Below, one piece after another: positions 11,153 to 33,204 of a DNA stretch of 64,000 bases. The translations under genes and the position numbers were made by a program. The notes beneath the pieces were generated by a model, which was not told where the DNA came from, ran no database searches, and was given only the letters and a program-made list of their open reading frames with translations. Source of the stretch: Gordionus sp. m RMFG-2023 (Eukaryota > Nematomorpha > Gordioida > Chordodea > Parachordodidae); NCBI RefSeq assembly GCF_954871325.1, contig NC_088776.1:64194954-64258953 (forward strand), read 5' to 3'. Every line of letters starts with the position of its first letter. Position 1 is the first letter of the stretch.

Positions 11153-12586
11153 ATATATATATATGTGTATGGGGAGGGGCAATAATGCTGTCATCTCCTT
11201 CCTTCGGGAACCTCTTGTGACCAATTTTATGTATACAACTTATATGCATATATATGTATATATATATAATGTGACTCATAATTTATCTTGGTATTGGAGT
11301 TAAAATTTTAAGCCCCCCCCCCCCCCATAAAGAGAATTACCATTAACATCATTATTAACTTTCTGGGTTAAGGTTTCTTCCAAAGTTTAGCAATTCATTT
11401 TAAAAGAAAGTCATAATAAGGCCTTCTTTTGTATAAAATATTTTAGTAAAGAAATCAAAAAAATATTAGTTGAAAATTTCTTCAAAATCTTTCTGAAGGA
11501 TAGTTTGAAATTATAATACTTTAACTAATTGTTATGAATAAATTTTATTTGAAAATTATTTCAAGGGATTAACATCTGATATAAGGAAGAAAATATATTC
11601 ATAATTCGAATTCAAAAAGTAATTTTCACTTACAACTGTTTTTAGGTGTTAACTCAATATTTCAGAAAAATACTACTCAAGTCTGAAGATTTTTTTTTTC
11701 ATAGAAGGAACAAAGGTTTAAAACTTATATTATCGAAATCTCGAGACTTAGCCCAATATTTTTCCGGCTAAAATATTGGGACATCTTTAAAAAAATCTGC
11801 TCAAAATGAGAATATATCCATTTCAAATAAATTTCGAGTTTTGTTTAAAGAAGAGAAGTAAAACATAACTTTGTTTTCCATTCTTTTTTAGAAAAATTCT
11901 TTGAAATGAAGATCTTACCTAAATTTTACTTGCAAAAATTGGCCTTAACGAGAATATGGTTATATTACATCTAAAATTGTCTATAAAAAAATGAGATTTG
12001 TGATTATGTATATTTTTTTTTTGCTTGAAAGATTGTTCGCTTCGTATAGTGAAAACCACCATAACCCGATTATAGTTATTTACTTCAACCAAAATTTCTC
12101 TAAAAATAAAATCGTGGTGAACGGCTTAAACCCCAGTTTTTAGCCTCAAATTATCACTTCAGCTTTCAACTTTGAAGAAAGCGGGAAATCTATAGCGGAT
12201 TTTCTTCTGCGCATGCCTGTAGTCTTAGCCATTACACAATTCTAGACCTACTATTTGTTCTCCATTTTTCTAACTAATGTTATCACTAAAGGACTCCTTA
12301 TTTCTCCATTTAAATAATATTGGAAAGTCTGATAACCAGGGTCTTTAAATTGCACAAGAAAAGTTGCATCATGCATTTTATATGTTAGAAAATTATTATT
12401 TTTATAATCCCTCTCTCCGCTAAAATTCTGGTGTTTGGTGCCGCTCTAGTCAGTGGACTAGGCAGCGGTCACTGGAAAGAGTTTTTCATTATATAATCCT
12501 TAAGGATGAATGAATTGATACCGGGCTCAATGCTACCACTGATAAAGTTTTCAAGTTATTTTTTTTTAAAGTATTAATATAATTCT
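11153..12586. other. Non-coding interval, no gene recognised
   Basis: AT-rich with an AT microsatellite near 11153-11170 and a poly-C run near 11313-11327. Small frames on the minus strand around 10992-11279 are shadows of the GC-island repeat. Nothing else structured was found. Confidence 0.4.
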
Positions 12587-12855
12587 CAGAGACCTGCAGA
12601 GGTACCATTTATACTGCCCGGCTCGGATTTTTAAAAATTATTTCTTTTCAGGCCCGATTCGGTTTTCTTTAAAATATTTTTTATTTATTTATGATTTTTA
12701 ATGGCGGTTTTAAATATTTGGTTATGAAATATTCGGCCCGGCTTGGCCCGGCTTTTAAAAAATTTTCAGACCCGGCCCGGGTATATTTAAAAAAACTAAA
12801 ATACGGCCCGGCCCGTGTACCCAGGGGGGCTTAGGGCCGGGCCTGCAGGTCTCTG
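12587..12855. mobile_element. hAT-type non-autonomous element (MITE) with 8-bp target duplication
   Basis: Inverted ends CAGAGACCTGCAG / CTGCAGGTCTCTG bracket 269 bp and are flanked by the perfect 8-bp direct repeat ATAATTCT (12579-12586 and 12856-12863). CAG..CTG ends with an 8-bp duplication are the hallmark of the hAT superfamily. The interior is non-coding: GC-rich CCCGGCCCGG islands alternate with oligo-A/T. This best-bounded copy defines a family seen at 10880, 29020, 44268, 53165 and 60127. Confidence 0.85.
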
Positions 12856-14627
12856 ATAATTCTTAAACTAATATTTTTATTGGGAATCAATATTAACACC
12901 AACCAGAACCGCATACAAAGATATTATTGTATTTTTTTAGGTATTGAGTTACCTATGCATGATCACGTGCGCGATGATCGCTCTAGTGACGTGGAACCAG
13001 AATTCAATCCCGGCTTTTTATTCTTCCATTATCAGCCGAGGTCGAAATTTTAGGAGATTCTCGATATCCACTTTAACCTCCATATAAAAGTAAAATCAAA
13101 CATCCCCCCTTTGCCAATTAGTGAAGATAAGCATCCCTAATTAAACAAAACAGATACAAACCCAATAAGTATTATTTAAAAAAAAATCTCACCTTAATGT
13201 ATTTTTTTATTATTATTTATATGATGATAACAACACTCTTATCCTAATGTTTTATAATGCAAAATATTTGTCGCGAGAAAATAAATTTATAAGTGTATCG
13301 ATTTTTTGTTATCTAATAAAAAAAAGGATAAGTGTTATATATATATCTTATTAAATAGCTGGGTAAATTTATTTATTTTAGCCAAAAAATTATTAACTTC
13401 AACTCGAGTTTAAAAAATATATTAACTATATGCTTAGCTAATGTTTTTTTTTCCTTTACGCGTCCTTCTATAGTAATATGACGAATTATCTCAACTATGG
13501 ACTTGGTCCACATCTGCTGATTTTTAAGTCTTCAAAAAATTCCTTTTTGTTTTCGGCTTGAATGAGTGTGGTTGCTATTGATTTATGTGGGGAAGAGGTA
13601 ACATGGGTATAACTTCAGATGAGATAGCCCATGGGATAGTTGTAAAGCCATTAGCTGTTAAAGATTATGAGATTCTAATATACTATGGATTCGACCATGT
13701 TTTAGGAATAGGTTGATAGAAGTTTATTTATCGATGAAATAGTGCGGTTGAAGTTCAATTTTTAACTGAATTTTAATTACCTTAGTATTTTTGATAATTT
13801 ACATAAAACTAGAATTAATTTATAAACTGAATTTGATGTGATCTTGTTTTATAGTCATATCTTTAGCCATTTATATTAATAAAATTTAGCGATTCAAAGC
13901 TCATATCCAAAATATAATTAAATTCAGGTATTATAATGAGATGTTTCGAAAACGAGAACTATTAATTCATAATTTGCGAACAAAAAAAGAATTGATTTAA
14001 ATTATGATTTTTATTCTAAATAATTATCGATATTAATCAATTTGATTTAAAAATTACCAACCTAATTTTTTTTAAAAAAAACCTTAGCTGCCGTCAGCTT
14101 TTATCTTTGACGAAAAATGGGAATAGAAGTATGGCGGTCACATGTAATCTTTATATGGAATTAGATGATTATTTAAAATGTTTATGGCGGGATTCATTTA
14201 AATCTGATTTAATCATAAAATTCAAATTATTTGATTTTTTTTAGAGATGAATGAAATATTTTTTGGGTAATGGTTTTATAAACTTTAAAAAAATTTCTCG
14301 TTTCTATGTTTGCCGAAATTTTCCACCTTTTAATGAACCTTGGACAAATTAAGCTTATATCTTTGTATAATTTTTGCTACATCTTAAAATAAATATAATT
14401 ACCAAAATTTTTGAGTATGGTATTTTCAACCTAAAATTCTTCCAATTTATTTCTAATAGCGGGCCATAAAAAATAAATTGTTATTTGAGTCCTGATATGA
14501 AGTTGATACTATCCAATAATCCCATAGATTTCCAAGGAATATCAGAAACTTTCCTAAGTGACATAGAAGCAACTAAAAAATATATGAGTTACCATATGTT
14601 AATATTTTTTAAATCTTCGTGATTCTA
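12856..14627. other. Non-coding interval, no gene recognised
   Basis: Mostly AT-rich. Around 12960-13010 a GC-richer patch carries a weak polymerase III B-box-like AATTCAATCCC, which could be a tRNA-derived SINE relic but is too weak to call. 13600-13716 is a short open stretch with coding-like composition and no splice support. Confidence 0.35.
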
Positions 14628-14965
14628 TTGCGACTCCTGACCCGTACCCGAAACCCGGTCTATCTTTAAAAAATATTTGGTCAGTTCGGGCCTAATATTT
14701 TTTAAAAAATTTTGGGCCGGGTTGGGTCGGACTAAAATTTTTAAATATGATATCACATTTTGTCTAATAAAATTGATATATTTTAAAATTCTTGCAAGGC
14801 GCCAATCAATTTTTCTTAGCGTAAAATTTTCTATATTTAAATAAATTCAGACCAGGCCAGGTACAAATTATTTTAATTTTTGGTTACACTTGGGACTAAT
14901 AATGAAAATATTCGCTTAAGACATTCGGGTGGGCTTGAAAAATTAGGCCCGATGCAAGATCACTA
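14628..14965. mobile_element. GC-island element, TAGTGATCTGCATCGGG-ended family
   Basis: Contains GACCCGTACCCGAAACCCGG on the left and GGGCCGGGTTGGGTCGG inside, and ends near CCCGATGCAAGATCACTA. That end is the inverse of the terminus at 42144. Edges are approximate and no target duplication was found. Confidence 0.5.
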
Positions 14966-15824
14966 GATTTTCGATATTAACAATGTGCAACAGAAATAAT
15001 TTTTTACCCCCCATTTTTTGCTAAATCAAAAACCTTATCGTCGTAATTTAAGCAATATCGGCCAGAATTTGTATTCTTTAAAATATAATCTGGCCAATGC
15101 TAAATAACAAATGGTGTGTAGAAAAGTTTTTAACTGAGTTAAACCCTTCTCGGTAGGTAGAATTACAGTGTCAATTTCTAAATTAATCAAAGACACTCAA
15201 TATTTTTTATAACGGATCTTAATAAACAAGCAGAAGTTACATTTAAAAGCTGTCTTCTTTTAATTTTTAAGGCTGATTCCTTTGTTAAATTTGTAATCCT
15301 GATTGAGGGGAGGGGTATGAATTTTGAACTTAAAAAACTTTGATGAGATGGATAATACAAATTCAAGTGAATGAGTTTAAATTAAGATTTGTCCGTTAAA
15401 TAGGATTAGCAAAACATTTCTATTGAATGTTGTTTATACCCCTATAGTAGGCATGCTTTTGTAATTTGTTTTATTATGCCAGCAATCCAAATCGATTCAC
15501 GTAGTTCTTCTACACATAATTCAAAAAAAAAATTTTGGCGTTTTCTTTTTTTCAAAAATTTCCGTTTTTAAATTGGACAAAAGTTGTAAGAAATAAAAAT
15601 ATTAAAAAATAAAAATAGAATAGGTATAAATAAATTCTCAATTTTCGACCAAATGTTAAACTTAAACTTTTTCATTCTTTCTTAAATCAACTTCAATCAT
15701 TTTGTAACCTTTATTTTCCGTTTTTTAAATGTAAATCAAGTAATATTTTTTTGAATATTTAAAATCCAAAAATAAAATATAAAAAATGAAAATACATGAA
15801 AAAAAAGTGAGGATAAAAATATTT
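14966..15824. other. Non-coding 3' flank of PSMA7
   Basis: AT-rich with no recognisable gene. The sequence just below 15824 is the 3' untranslated side of the PSMA7 gene; AATAAA-like strings occur in minus-strand orientation but none stands out. Confidence 0.4.
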
Positions 15825-25130
<9,306 letters not shown>

Positions 25131-26770
25131 ATGTTATTATATTTAGCAAGTCTGGTGATATTGGTATCCGATCCCCGATACAACTTTCCCTCTCACCCTT
25201 TATCTCATCTCGTTTTGCTGCACAATCTATCATCGATAATGGATCCACTCCTTCAGATACTGATCTCTTGCAGGCCTTCACCTTTTGGGACACAAATGCT
25301 CACCCACCCTTAGTCGTCCCGCTTCCAGCATTTAGAAAAACCGGGATGCTCCTCTGATCGCCCGTTCCGTTGAATACTTATTTCGAACAGGCCCTTTGAG
25401 GATAATCCCAATAATTTAGTAAAGCTCAGGTTACGAATGGTTGTAAGCCATCCCATGCTCCAATCATGGCCTCCTCTTGACTGGCGAACACATAGGCGTA
25501 GCCAGGATTTTCCTAGGGGGTGGGTAATTGAAAAATTACTGGGGGCTTCGCCCCCAGACCTTAATTGGGCGGGTCGTCGACCCGCTTTTGCTCGGCCTTC
25601 GGCCGGGTTACCTTAGTCTATATATAGTTATAAAATATTTTTACAAGATGGGAGGTTTTTATAAAAAAATAAGCCTGGAACAAAAATGAAATATATTTTT
25701 AATATAAAAAATATAGTAAATTACTTGTATATACATTATTATAAAAGCATGGTAATAATTTATTCCAAACAAGTATAAGAAATTTATTTATAAAAAGTAA
25801 GTAGACATATAGTTGATATTCCTCTATTATATAGAATTAGATACAAAATACTAGGTAAAATTCCACTTTTACAGACATATTTGACAGTTAGAAATATATT
25901 ATAGATAATTTCTTATCAAATTTTACTAATCAATGCTCTTGATAATATATAGCAACAATTTACATTTAATTATTTTGGCTTATTTATATTCCATTTCTTA
26001 AAAAACATTTTTGGTTCACTTTTTTTATATATTGTATAAATTATAATTAATAGTTTTATAAAAAAATATCAAATTTTACATTCTTTCTTTCATATTATTG
26101 TTTAAGATATATGCATACATTTTTAGGGGCCAGGAAGTTGGGGGAGGACTAAGGGGGATATTTTTTATTAGCTATGATATTCACAAAAAGTGATAAATTT
26201 CTGAAGGGGGGAATTTTCCCTTGCCCCCTCCCCCTGGCTACGCCTATGGGCGAACAGCTACGCAGTTAGCCTTCCACCTTAGCTGTAATGCCTAGCTTCC
26301 CTTTATTTGCATAGACTGTGGCCATCCCATCGAATCAATACCATCCCTTGCTCTGCAAGTTCTCCCATGGACCACAACCGCGTGATAAATCTATTAACAA
26401 CATCCTCCTAGCTGCTCTTAAAAAAGTAAATATTCCATCCACCCTCGAACCAATGGGCCTCTCAAACGAAACCCCATACACCCCGATGGCATATCTCTCA
26501 TTCCCTAGACCAATGGTCTCCCACTAGCTTGGGACTATATCTGTGTCGATTTGCCACCACCTCTCATTTTCTGCTATCGAAAAAGGCAAAATCCTAAAAA
26601 AATAAATATTCTTGCCTCACTAATACCGTGTTTATCCAAATCGTTACCAATACCATAGGCATGTTCGGAAGTGATGCTCTCAATTTCATCAAAACTATAG
26701 GAAAAAAAATGAGGCAGATCTCAGGGGACCCCAATGAAGGATTTTACTTTCGTCAGCATGGAAATCTGCC
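25131..26770 (+). pseudogene. Non-LTR retrotransposon (LINE) C-terminal fossil, interrupted
   Basis: GC-richer than its surroundings. In several frames it retains the C-terminal region common after the reverse transcriptase of invertebrate LINE-type proteins: LLAALKKVNIPSTLEPMGLS near 26400-26470 and GMFGSDALNFIKTIGKKMRQ, then ISGDPNEGFYFRQ, near 26655-26765. Upstream, about 25180-25480 holds PFEDNPNNLVKLRLRMVVSH-like coding remnants. Multiple frame changes and stops (about 26528 and at several frame switches) show an old dead copy. No reverse transcriptase core is present, so only the 3' part inserted or survived. A hAT-type element is inserted within it at 25491. Confidence 0.65.
25491..26248. 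mobile_element. hAT-type non-autonomous element nested in the LINE fossil
   Basis: Inverted ends CATAGGCGTAGCCAGG / CCTGGCTACGCCTATG enclose 758 bp, flanked by a perfect 8-bp repeat GGCGAACA (25483-25490, 26249-26256). The 8-bp duplication and the GGCGTAGCC-type terminus are characteristic of hAT-related elements. The interior is AT-rich and non-coding, with GC-rich subterminal parts (GGGGGCTTCGCCCCC hairpin near 25540). Clean ends imply a younger insertion than its LINE host. Confidence 0.88.
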
Positions 26771-28789
26771 GGTCCTTTTTTTAAGCATTCACTCTTCTCA
26801 AGGGTGATTTGTACCCTTTTTTTAAATTTGATTTTTTTAATCTCATTTCTCTTTTATACATACATATATTTTTAATTCATTTTTAATATATTATTTGTTT
26901 TTTAATATATATTTTTAATTATAATTTGTTAATGAAAAATTTGTTTTTTAATAAAGTAAAATTATCGAAGAAAAAAAAAGAATAGAAAAAGCTTATTTAT
27001 TTATTTTCATTTGAGTTTCCAAAGTTTTGAATTTATTTTTTTTGATATATTGAACGTAGCTTAAAATATTGATTATTTATACTACCTTAATTCTCATCTT
27101 CCCTCCTATGTCAAATTTAATGACCATTTTATATTTACTTGCAACCGAAATGAATATATTGAAAACTATTTGTTGTGATGACCAAATTGATCGCTATCTA
27201 TTAACTGATCGTGATCTATTAAATAAAAGATTTATTTTTTTTATTCTTATATTAAATTAACTTTAACCTCGCGGAGACTCGTTTTATAAAATTAACTCAA
27301 TAATTCGACATAAATAACTTGATAGATTTTGTAAACTATATAAACTTAGAAAATTATTGTACTTACCAGTTAAAAAATATTTTTAAAATAAATTTATTTA
27401 ATAAAGTTAAAAGTCTGTTTCTCATTTTTTGCCACCCTTAATACTTTTATAACAGATTCTGTCAAACCAACGATATTTGAAAATTTCAAATTTAAGTTGT
27501 ATGGAAAAATATGAGCCTTTTCCAAGTAAGCCAAGAGATAAATTCATAAAAAAGATTATTGAACAAACACGCACTATTAACTACTAGACACTTAATTCTT
27601 TATTTACATCAACGTCTCTAATAAGGATCTTACAACCCCCCCTCCCCATAAACAAATTACGGTTTAACTCTCTTTAAGTTGTCCCCTTCCTCCTATTAAT
27701 AGTATCAACACCTCATCCTCAACTTAAAATTATCATGAAAAACAAAATGAAGGAAATACATATCATATGACCTACTCGCCTCAAATTATATTTAAAAGAC
27801 GATTGGCGAAAGTGTCTTCTAAACAACCGAAACCTTATCCCAAAATAAAAATTGATCTTATGTCATGTACCCCCCACCCCATCTCTAGTAAAAATTGCTG
27901 TAACATTCAACAATCTGTTTAGTCAGTAGATATAGCTCTTTCGTGAGGAAAGGACGGTGAATTTGAAATAGTAACATCTATTCAAATTTTATATTAAGGT
28001 TTTTCACTATTTGAAACTTTATTTAATCAAATGAAATGAAAGCCTTTATTTTAAAACTACTAGAGGGCGGCCCTTGGAAACGTTGTCCACAAAACATTAT
28101 TTGGAAATTATATATATTATATAAAAACAATGACATTAATAAAAAATTGCTGCAATATTATTATAAATTTTATTCAAATTAATTGATCAAATGACCATCC
28201 ATCCAATAAAAACCCTAATCAAAATTATTTCAGGCATCATAATTCAGGATAAGAATAATAAAGAAACATGGTTAGTGATAATCAACTGGCAGTTACTAAC
28301 TGTTATATAAAAGGTCAAACTGGGTTATAATATTACCTTTTAAAATTATTTATATAAATGAGTAGAGCGGTTAATACTCAATAAAAATTTCATCTTAGAA
28401 AATATTTCAAAAATAATATATGAAAAAGTTATAGTTAGCATATAGGCATTAAGTACTATACTAATTTTATGTCTATATAAATAAGGATAGAAGGAGTGGG
28501 GGTTAGGTAACTGCTTCCTAGGGTAGGGAGTAGAATATATTTTAATTTTAGAGATAAATGGCACATTGCCTCATTCCCTCATGAAGATGCAGTGTGTCTG
28601 CTTTATTCATAGGAGTATAAATAGCTTCTTGTGAAACTTTATTTTTAATACTAAAAAAAGTTCTAAATATGAGAGAATCCAAGAAGGAAGATCGTAAACA
28701 GAACCTAGTATTATCGGCTTATGAAAAAAAAGACATAACCTGCATATCCTCTTAATCCATATTCCTATTTATCTATTATTTTATCAGGT
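26771..28789. other. Long AT-rich interval, no gene recognised
   Basis: No conserved coding stretch. Short frames (27069-27260, 28346-28564) are hydrophobic AT-rich translations without domain signatures. A small GC patch near 28069 (GAGGGCGGCCCTTGG) is isolated. Confidence 0.4.
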
Positions 28790-28935
28790 GGCGAAATAGG
28801 AAGCATAATCTTATCCATTCCCGTAAATGGCCTCCAATCAACCTCTATCCCCGCTTGATATACCTCATCCTTTGATCAATTCACAAACATTTTTCCATAA
28901 CTACCAAGCTTTTCGACAAAATCTTACATGTGGTT
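28790..28935 (-). other. Coding-like stretch of unknown origin
   Basis: On the minus strand a frame reads EKLGSYGKMFVN, one TGA, then SKDEVYQAGIEVDWRPFTGM and DKIMLPISPP. Composition is protein-like (Gly, Trp, Pro, charged residues) unlike the surrounding AT-rich noise. No family recognised and no clear splice sites. It could be a pseudogene exon or transposon remnant. Confidence 0.25.
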
Positions 28936-29019
28936 GTTCAAATATGTTTCCACTAATCATCTAAATATTGACTTTCTGACCAATAAAATTTGCAATTACG
29001 GGATTTTAGTGAAGCCATA

Positions 29020-29312
29020 TTAATCTAAGCACGGGCCAGGCAGTATATTTTAAAACCAACTTTTTATAAAAATCTTCATTATTAGCTACAAGTCTATGGA
29101 AATTAAGGTTAAATATAGGCTAGACCACAGAGACGGGCAGCTAGAAAAAAGAGAAGAGATTCAGATATGTAAAAATAGGATATTTTACTTTCAAAAAAAT
29201 ATTATATAATATAATTATGAGATCTTAGAGCCGGGCCGTAATATACCCAGGCCGGGCCTTAAAATATAAAACTCGGACCGTGCCTTGATAATGGCACCTC
29301 TACAGGTCTTTA
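29020..29312. mobile_element. GC-island element, CAGAGACCTGCAGAGG family, degraded
   Basis: Holds CACGGGCCAGGCAGTATATT, TTCATTATTAGCTA and AGCCGGGCCG / CCAGGCCGGGCC islands, and ends GGCACCTCTACAGGTCTTT, matching the family terminus. The left edge near 29020 is approximate. Confidence 0.55.
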
Positions 29313-29602
29313 ATATAATTCTAATAAAATATAATAAAATGAACCATATTTTTCCTAAATAAAATTGCTTTTCATTAAACTTTTTTTAAAAAAAAATTGT
29401 ATATATTTCTGATTTTAGTACAAAAAAAAATTAGAGAATACAAAATTAAACATAAAAAATTATTTTAAATTTATATAATTATTTTAAAAAAATATAATAA
29501 TTTATACAAATTTAAATCTAAAAAATTATTTTGCGGAAAAGGGGTAGTTTTGTAGTTAGGAAGGCTGGATCGATATAAAGTAAGAGAACGAATCCAATAG
29601 TA

Positions 29603-30326
29603 CGAACGAACAAATTGAACAAAACGCTGCGTTGCAAGCTACAATAATGCCTTTCAAAATGGCCTCGTGTAAATTGGTAAGATTACCGTTTGGCATTAAT
29701 GAACAAGAATAAATAATACAGAATAAATAGTGAGCTATTGTATTGAATAATTAAGGAAGAATGATGATTTTATTTTCAACTAAGATCAAAAAACAACAAA
29801 AGTAAAAGTAATCATGATCATTTAAGTATATATACAAAATTAACATCAATTTAATATTAAATAAAAATCATTGTATAACTTTTCAAAACATCAATTTAAT
29901 ATTAAATATAATATAATATATCGTTTTAATCCTTAAATCTTCTACAATACAAAATCCATTAATAAACATTGTTACTTGTATTTAACAGGCATTATCAACC
30001 ATTAAAAAAAAACGCAAATAGGTGTTTGCATTTTTTGACTACTTTTTTTATTCGTTGTTTTGTAATATTATATAAAAATGTAATAAAAATAACTTACTTA
30101 TAAATCCTAAAAGAGGAAAGGAATATTTAGAAATGAAAGAAATAAGAAGGCAGACGATAATATTAATTTTCAAAGAGAAATCCTTTATTTAAAACTTGTT
30201 TAAAATTTTGAATCGACAATACTAATAAATAGGCAACCTCTATTTAGACAAGGGATGCGTTAGTTTTTTTTATTAAAAAATTACGGCAAAACGTAAACGC
30301 TCAATTTGTGCGCCTGCGCACTATAA
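29603..30326. mobile_element. AGTGCGCA-ended MITE, copy 1 (interrupted)
   Basis: Shares with copies at 33205 and 35415 the order CTGCGTTGCAAG, AATAATGC, AAATTGGTAAGATTACCGTTT, TAATATTATATAAAAATGTA, AATCGAC, ACGGCAAAACG. Left ACAAATTGAACAAAACGCTG is inverted to ACGTAAACGCTCAATTTGTG near the right end. Right end GCGCCTGCGCACTATA suggests TA flanks. It is about 290 bp longer than the other copies because of a nested insertion. Confidence 0.65.
29699..29987. mobile_element. Nested AT-rich insertion inside MITE copy 1
   Basis: The host MITE sequence is broken exactly at GGCATTA, which appears on both sides (29692-29698 and 29988-29994), giving a 7-bp target duplication. The 289-bp insert contains a duplicated CATCAATTTAATATTAAATA and no open frame. 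Family unknown. Confidence 0.6.
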
Positions 30327-30698
30327 TAAATAGAAAGTATTAGTGTTGCACACCTTTTTAAGACACGTAGCTTTTTTAAAAAAAAATAAACAGTACCGTT
30401 TTAACTATGTTTAAACAACAATTTAAAAAAAGAGTTATCTATTGAAAAGGATTAGCTTGAGATCGGTTAGATCAGAATTACATATGTTTAATAGGGATTT
30501 TGCCCTGGTGGTAATAAAAGAATCTATTTGCCCTCAGAATTTGAAGTATCTTTTTTTTTTTATTAAATCAAACAACTATAACGAAAAAAAAATGTAAAAA
30601 TGTAAATGTTATCAATATTATTGATCTTTATATGACAATAATCGAATGTCGCAATGTGTACTTATTTGAATTATCTATTATATTTTAATCCCTCAACT

Positions 30699-30905
30699 AG
30701 TGTTGTTAAAAAGCCGGGTTAGGGTCGATTTTATAAAACGGCTCGATTAAGATTATAACCAAAGTAACACTATGTAAGTAAGTCTAAAGATTTTACTTCA
30801 TAGCTGGCATGCTTGCACATCTATTTTGCCGAATCTCGATGTAAATTAATTATCATTTTAGCTAAAATCTTGATCGAAAAATCGTCCCTACCTTCGATTG
30901 AATAA
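30699..30905. mobile_element. TAGTGTTGTTAAA-ended hAT-like MITE
   Basis: Starts CTAGTGTTGTTAAAAAGCCG with CGATTAAGATTATAACCAAA and shares TTTACTTCATAGCTGGCATG and CTATTTTGCCGAATCTCGAT with the inverse copy at 35890. The right terminus is degraded. The flanks 30327-30698 and 30906-31562 contain no recognisable gene. Confidence 0.55.
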
Positions 30906-31562
30906 TAATATCACGAAATTAAACAATAATCAATTATATGCCAATCACGATGACAGTAATGTTGTAATTATATTTTTGCGGATGATATATATATAAAGAT
31001 ATAATAATAAATAATAATCCTTGATTGACAGCTCTCTCGACACTCCAACGCCCAATCACAACATAAGTAATTTTGTTTTTCTCGTTAATATGGTGACTTT
31101 ATTTCTGGATCTGATCACGTCATCATAAGGAGGACTCCTACATTAATATTATAGGTCAAAATGAAATATAAAAAAATACCTAAAATTTTTCTGTCCAAAA
31201 TATAAATTTAACCGACACGGTTGTATTCCATCCAGAAGGGAAAATAATTTAATAAGTATGCAAATAAGAAATTAGATAAAATACGGTACGATTAAAATAT
31301 GAAGGTTTGGTAGATTGCATCTGTTGTCTGTATAAGAAAAAAGAATATGCCAAGATAAGGTTAAGGTCTGTTATAAACGTTATCATATATTATGAATATT
31401 CAAAATGAAATGGTTCCTCAAGGGAAAAAGTAAAAGATTGATCTTTTTTATTTTTAATTTCCAATCCTAATAGTAAAAAATTCGATAAACCTAATTGCCT
31501 CCATTTTATAGACGAATTATTTGATTATACTATTGGGGAAACCTTATATTTTTTTAAAATAT

Positions 31563-31769
<207 letters not shown>

Positions 31770-33204
31770 AATAGGTAAAAATATGTCACTTTTTTGTAAA
31801 AAATAATAAGCTTATACATTTAAAAATTTTAAAATATACTAATTTTCAAATGCATAAATGAATTAAATGGATATTTGAAAATTCTAAAATTAATCGTATT
31901 TAAAAAAAAAATTCAAATAGCAGCATTAGAGTTTGAAAACATGGTATGCTTTTCTCTGTCACACAGCACCTGGAAAAAGAATGAATCTAGTTTAGCAAGA
32001 CGATTATTCTCTTTAAGAATTGAAGGTCAACTGCAGTTGCCTTCCTTGTTAATCGCTAAAGCGGCTATTCCTCATAATAGAGGATATTTATAAATTTTCA
32101 TAACCTTTACTCTTTAATGACATTTTTTAAATCAAATCAATATATGATAAAAACCTTGATCATTAAAGAATTCTCAAAAAAATAAATTATTTTTTTGAAA
32201 TCGATATTAACATTTGGCACAGATGGAAACACCTTATTGTTTAATGAAAATTTTTTTTAAAGACATGTGACATTAATATATTAATTTAGTATATAAAAAG
32301 TTAAATTTTTAAAAAAATTATGCAAAGGTCGAGATAAGGGGGAAGGGGGTGTAATTGAAGTCAGGAATGAATAAATGAAAGAGGAAATAAATATATAAAT
32401 AAAATAAAAAGAACAGAATAGAATAGAATAGAAAAAACTGTCCCCTTGAACAAAGTGTGTTAATGAGAAAACCAAAAAAATGATTAAAATTTACTCCATT
32501 TTTTTTGGACTGACTTTGAAATTATCGAAATTTCGGTATTTTATTTTTTTTTAAAAATAAAATTTCTGATATTTTTAAAAAATCATATATAATAGAAAAA
32601 TCTTTAAAAGTTGATCTAAAACTTTTTATTATTAAGAAAATAATTTCGCATGGAATTGAATTTTCTACAAAAATTTTAAATATTTTATTCGTGGATTTTT
32701 ATTGTGTGATATTTTCTCCTTATTTGATTTCATTTTGTAATTTTTAATATCTTAAAAAACGGGGAACAATTAAGTTAATTTAATCCCAATACTTTTCTAA
32801 GAACTCCTTTTATGCGCTACTGCATTTGTGATTTGTCTTTTTACAATTCTATATTTTGTCGAAAATATGATTTTCTTTAGGCTGTGTCCAAAATATCGAA
32901 AAATTAAATTCGCAAATTTTCGAAACTTGAATGAAAATAAATAAATAAGCTATTTTAAATATAAAAATAAAAACATATCCAAAATTTAATTCTAGAAAAT
33001 TTTATAAAAATTTTATTAAAATTTGTGAAAGTTTTGAACTCTTGGAAATTATTTAAAAAAGATTTGGACATAACCTTACTAAAAAAAACACTCAATTAAG
33101 TTTTAAAGATAACATTTCTCATGTTAGAATCTACAGATAATTTTTTATTTATCAAACATATGTTGTCTTCTAGCTTTCTCTACTGAATAGAATCAATGCT
33201 TTTA
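31770..33204. other. AT-rich interval, no gene recognised
   Basis: A 72-codon plus-strand frame at 31875-32093 (containing SSLARRLFSLRIEGQLQLPS) has somewhat protein-like composition, but no recognisable family or splice context. The rest is A/T runs. Confidence 0.35.

Noticed and set aside
10992-11279. 95- and 64-codon minus-strand frames
   Set aside because: Cover the GC-island repeat and an AT microsatellite; no domain.
12945-13060. Possible tRNA-derived SINE or tRNA gene
   Set aside because: Only a weak B-box-like string; no cloverleaf, A box or flanking duplication could be drawn.
13600-13716. Short open stretch (GITSDEIAHGIVVKPLAVKDYE), loosely like the N-terminal domain of AAA peroxin PEX1
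   Set aside because: Only about 40 codons, no splice sites or neighbouring homologous exons; resemblance too weak to name.
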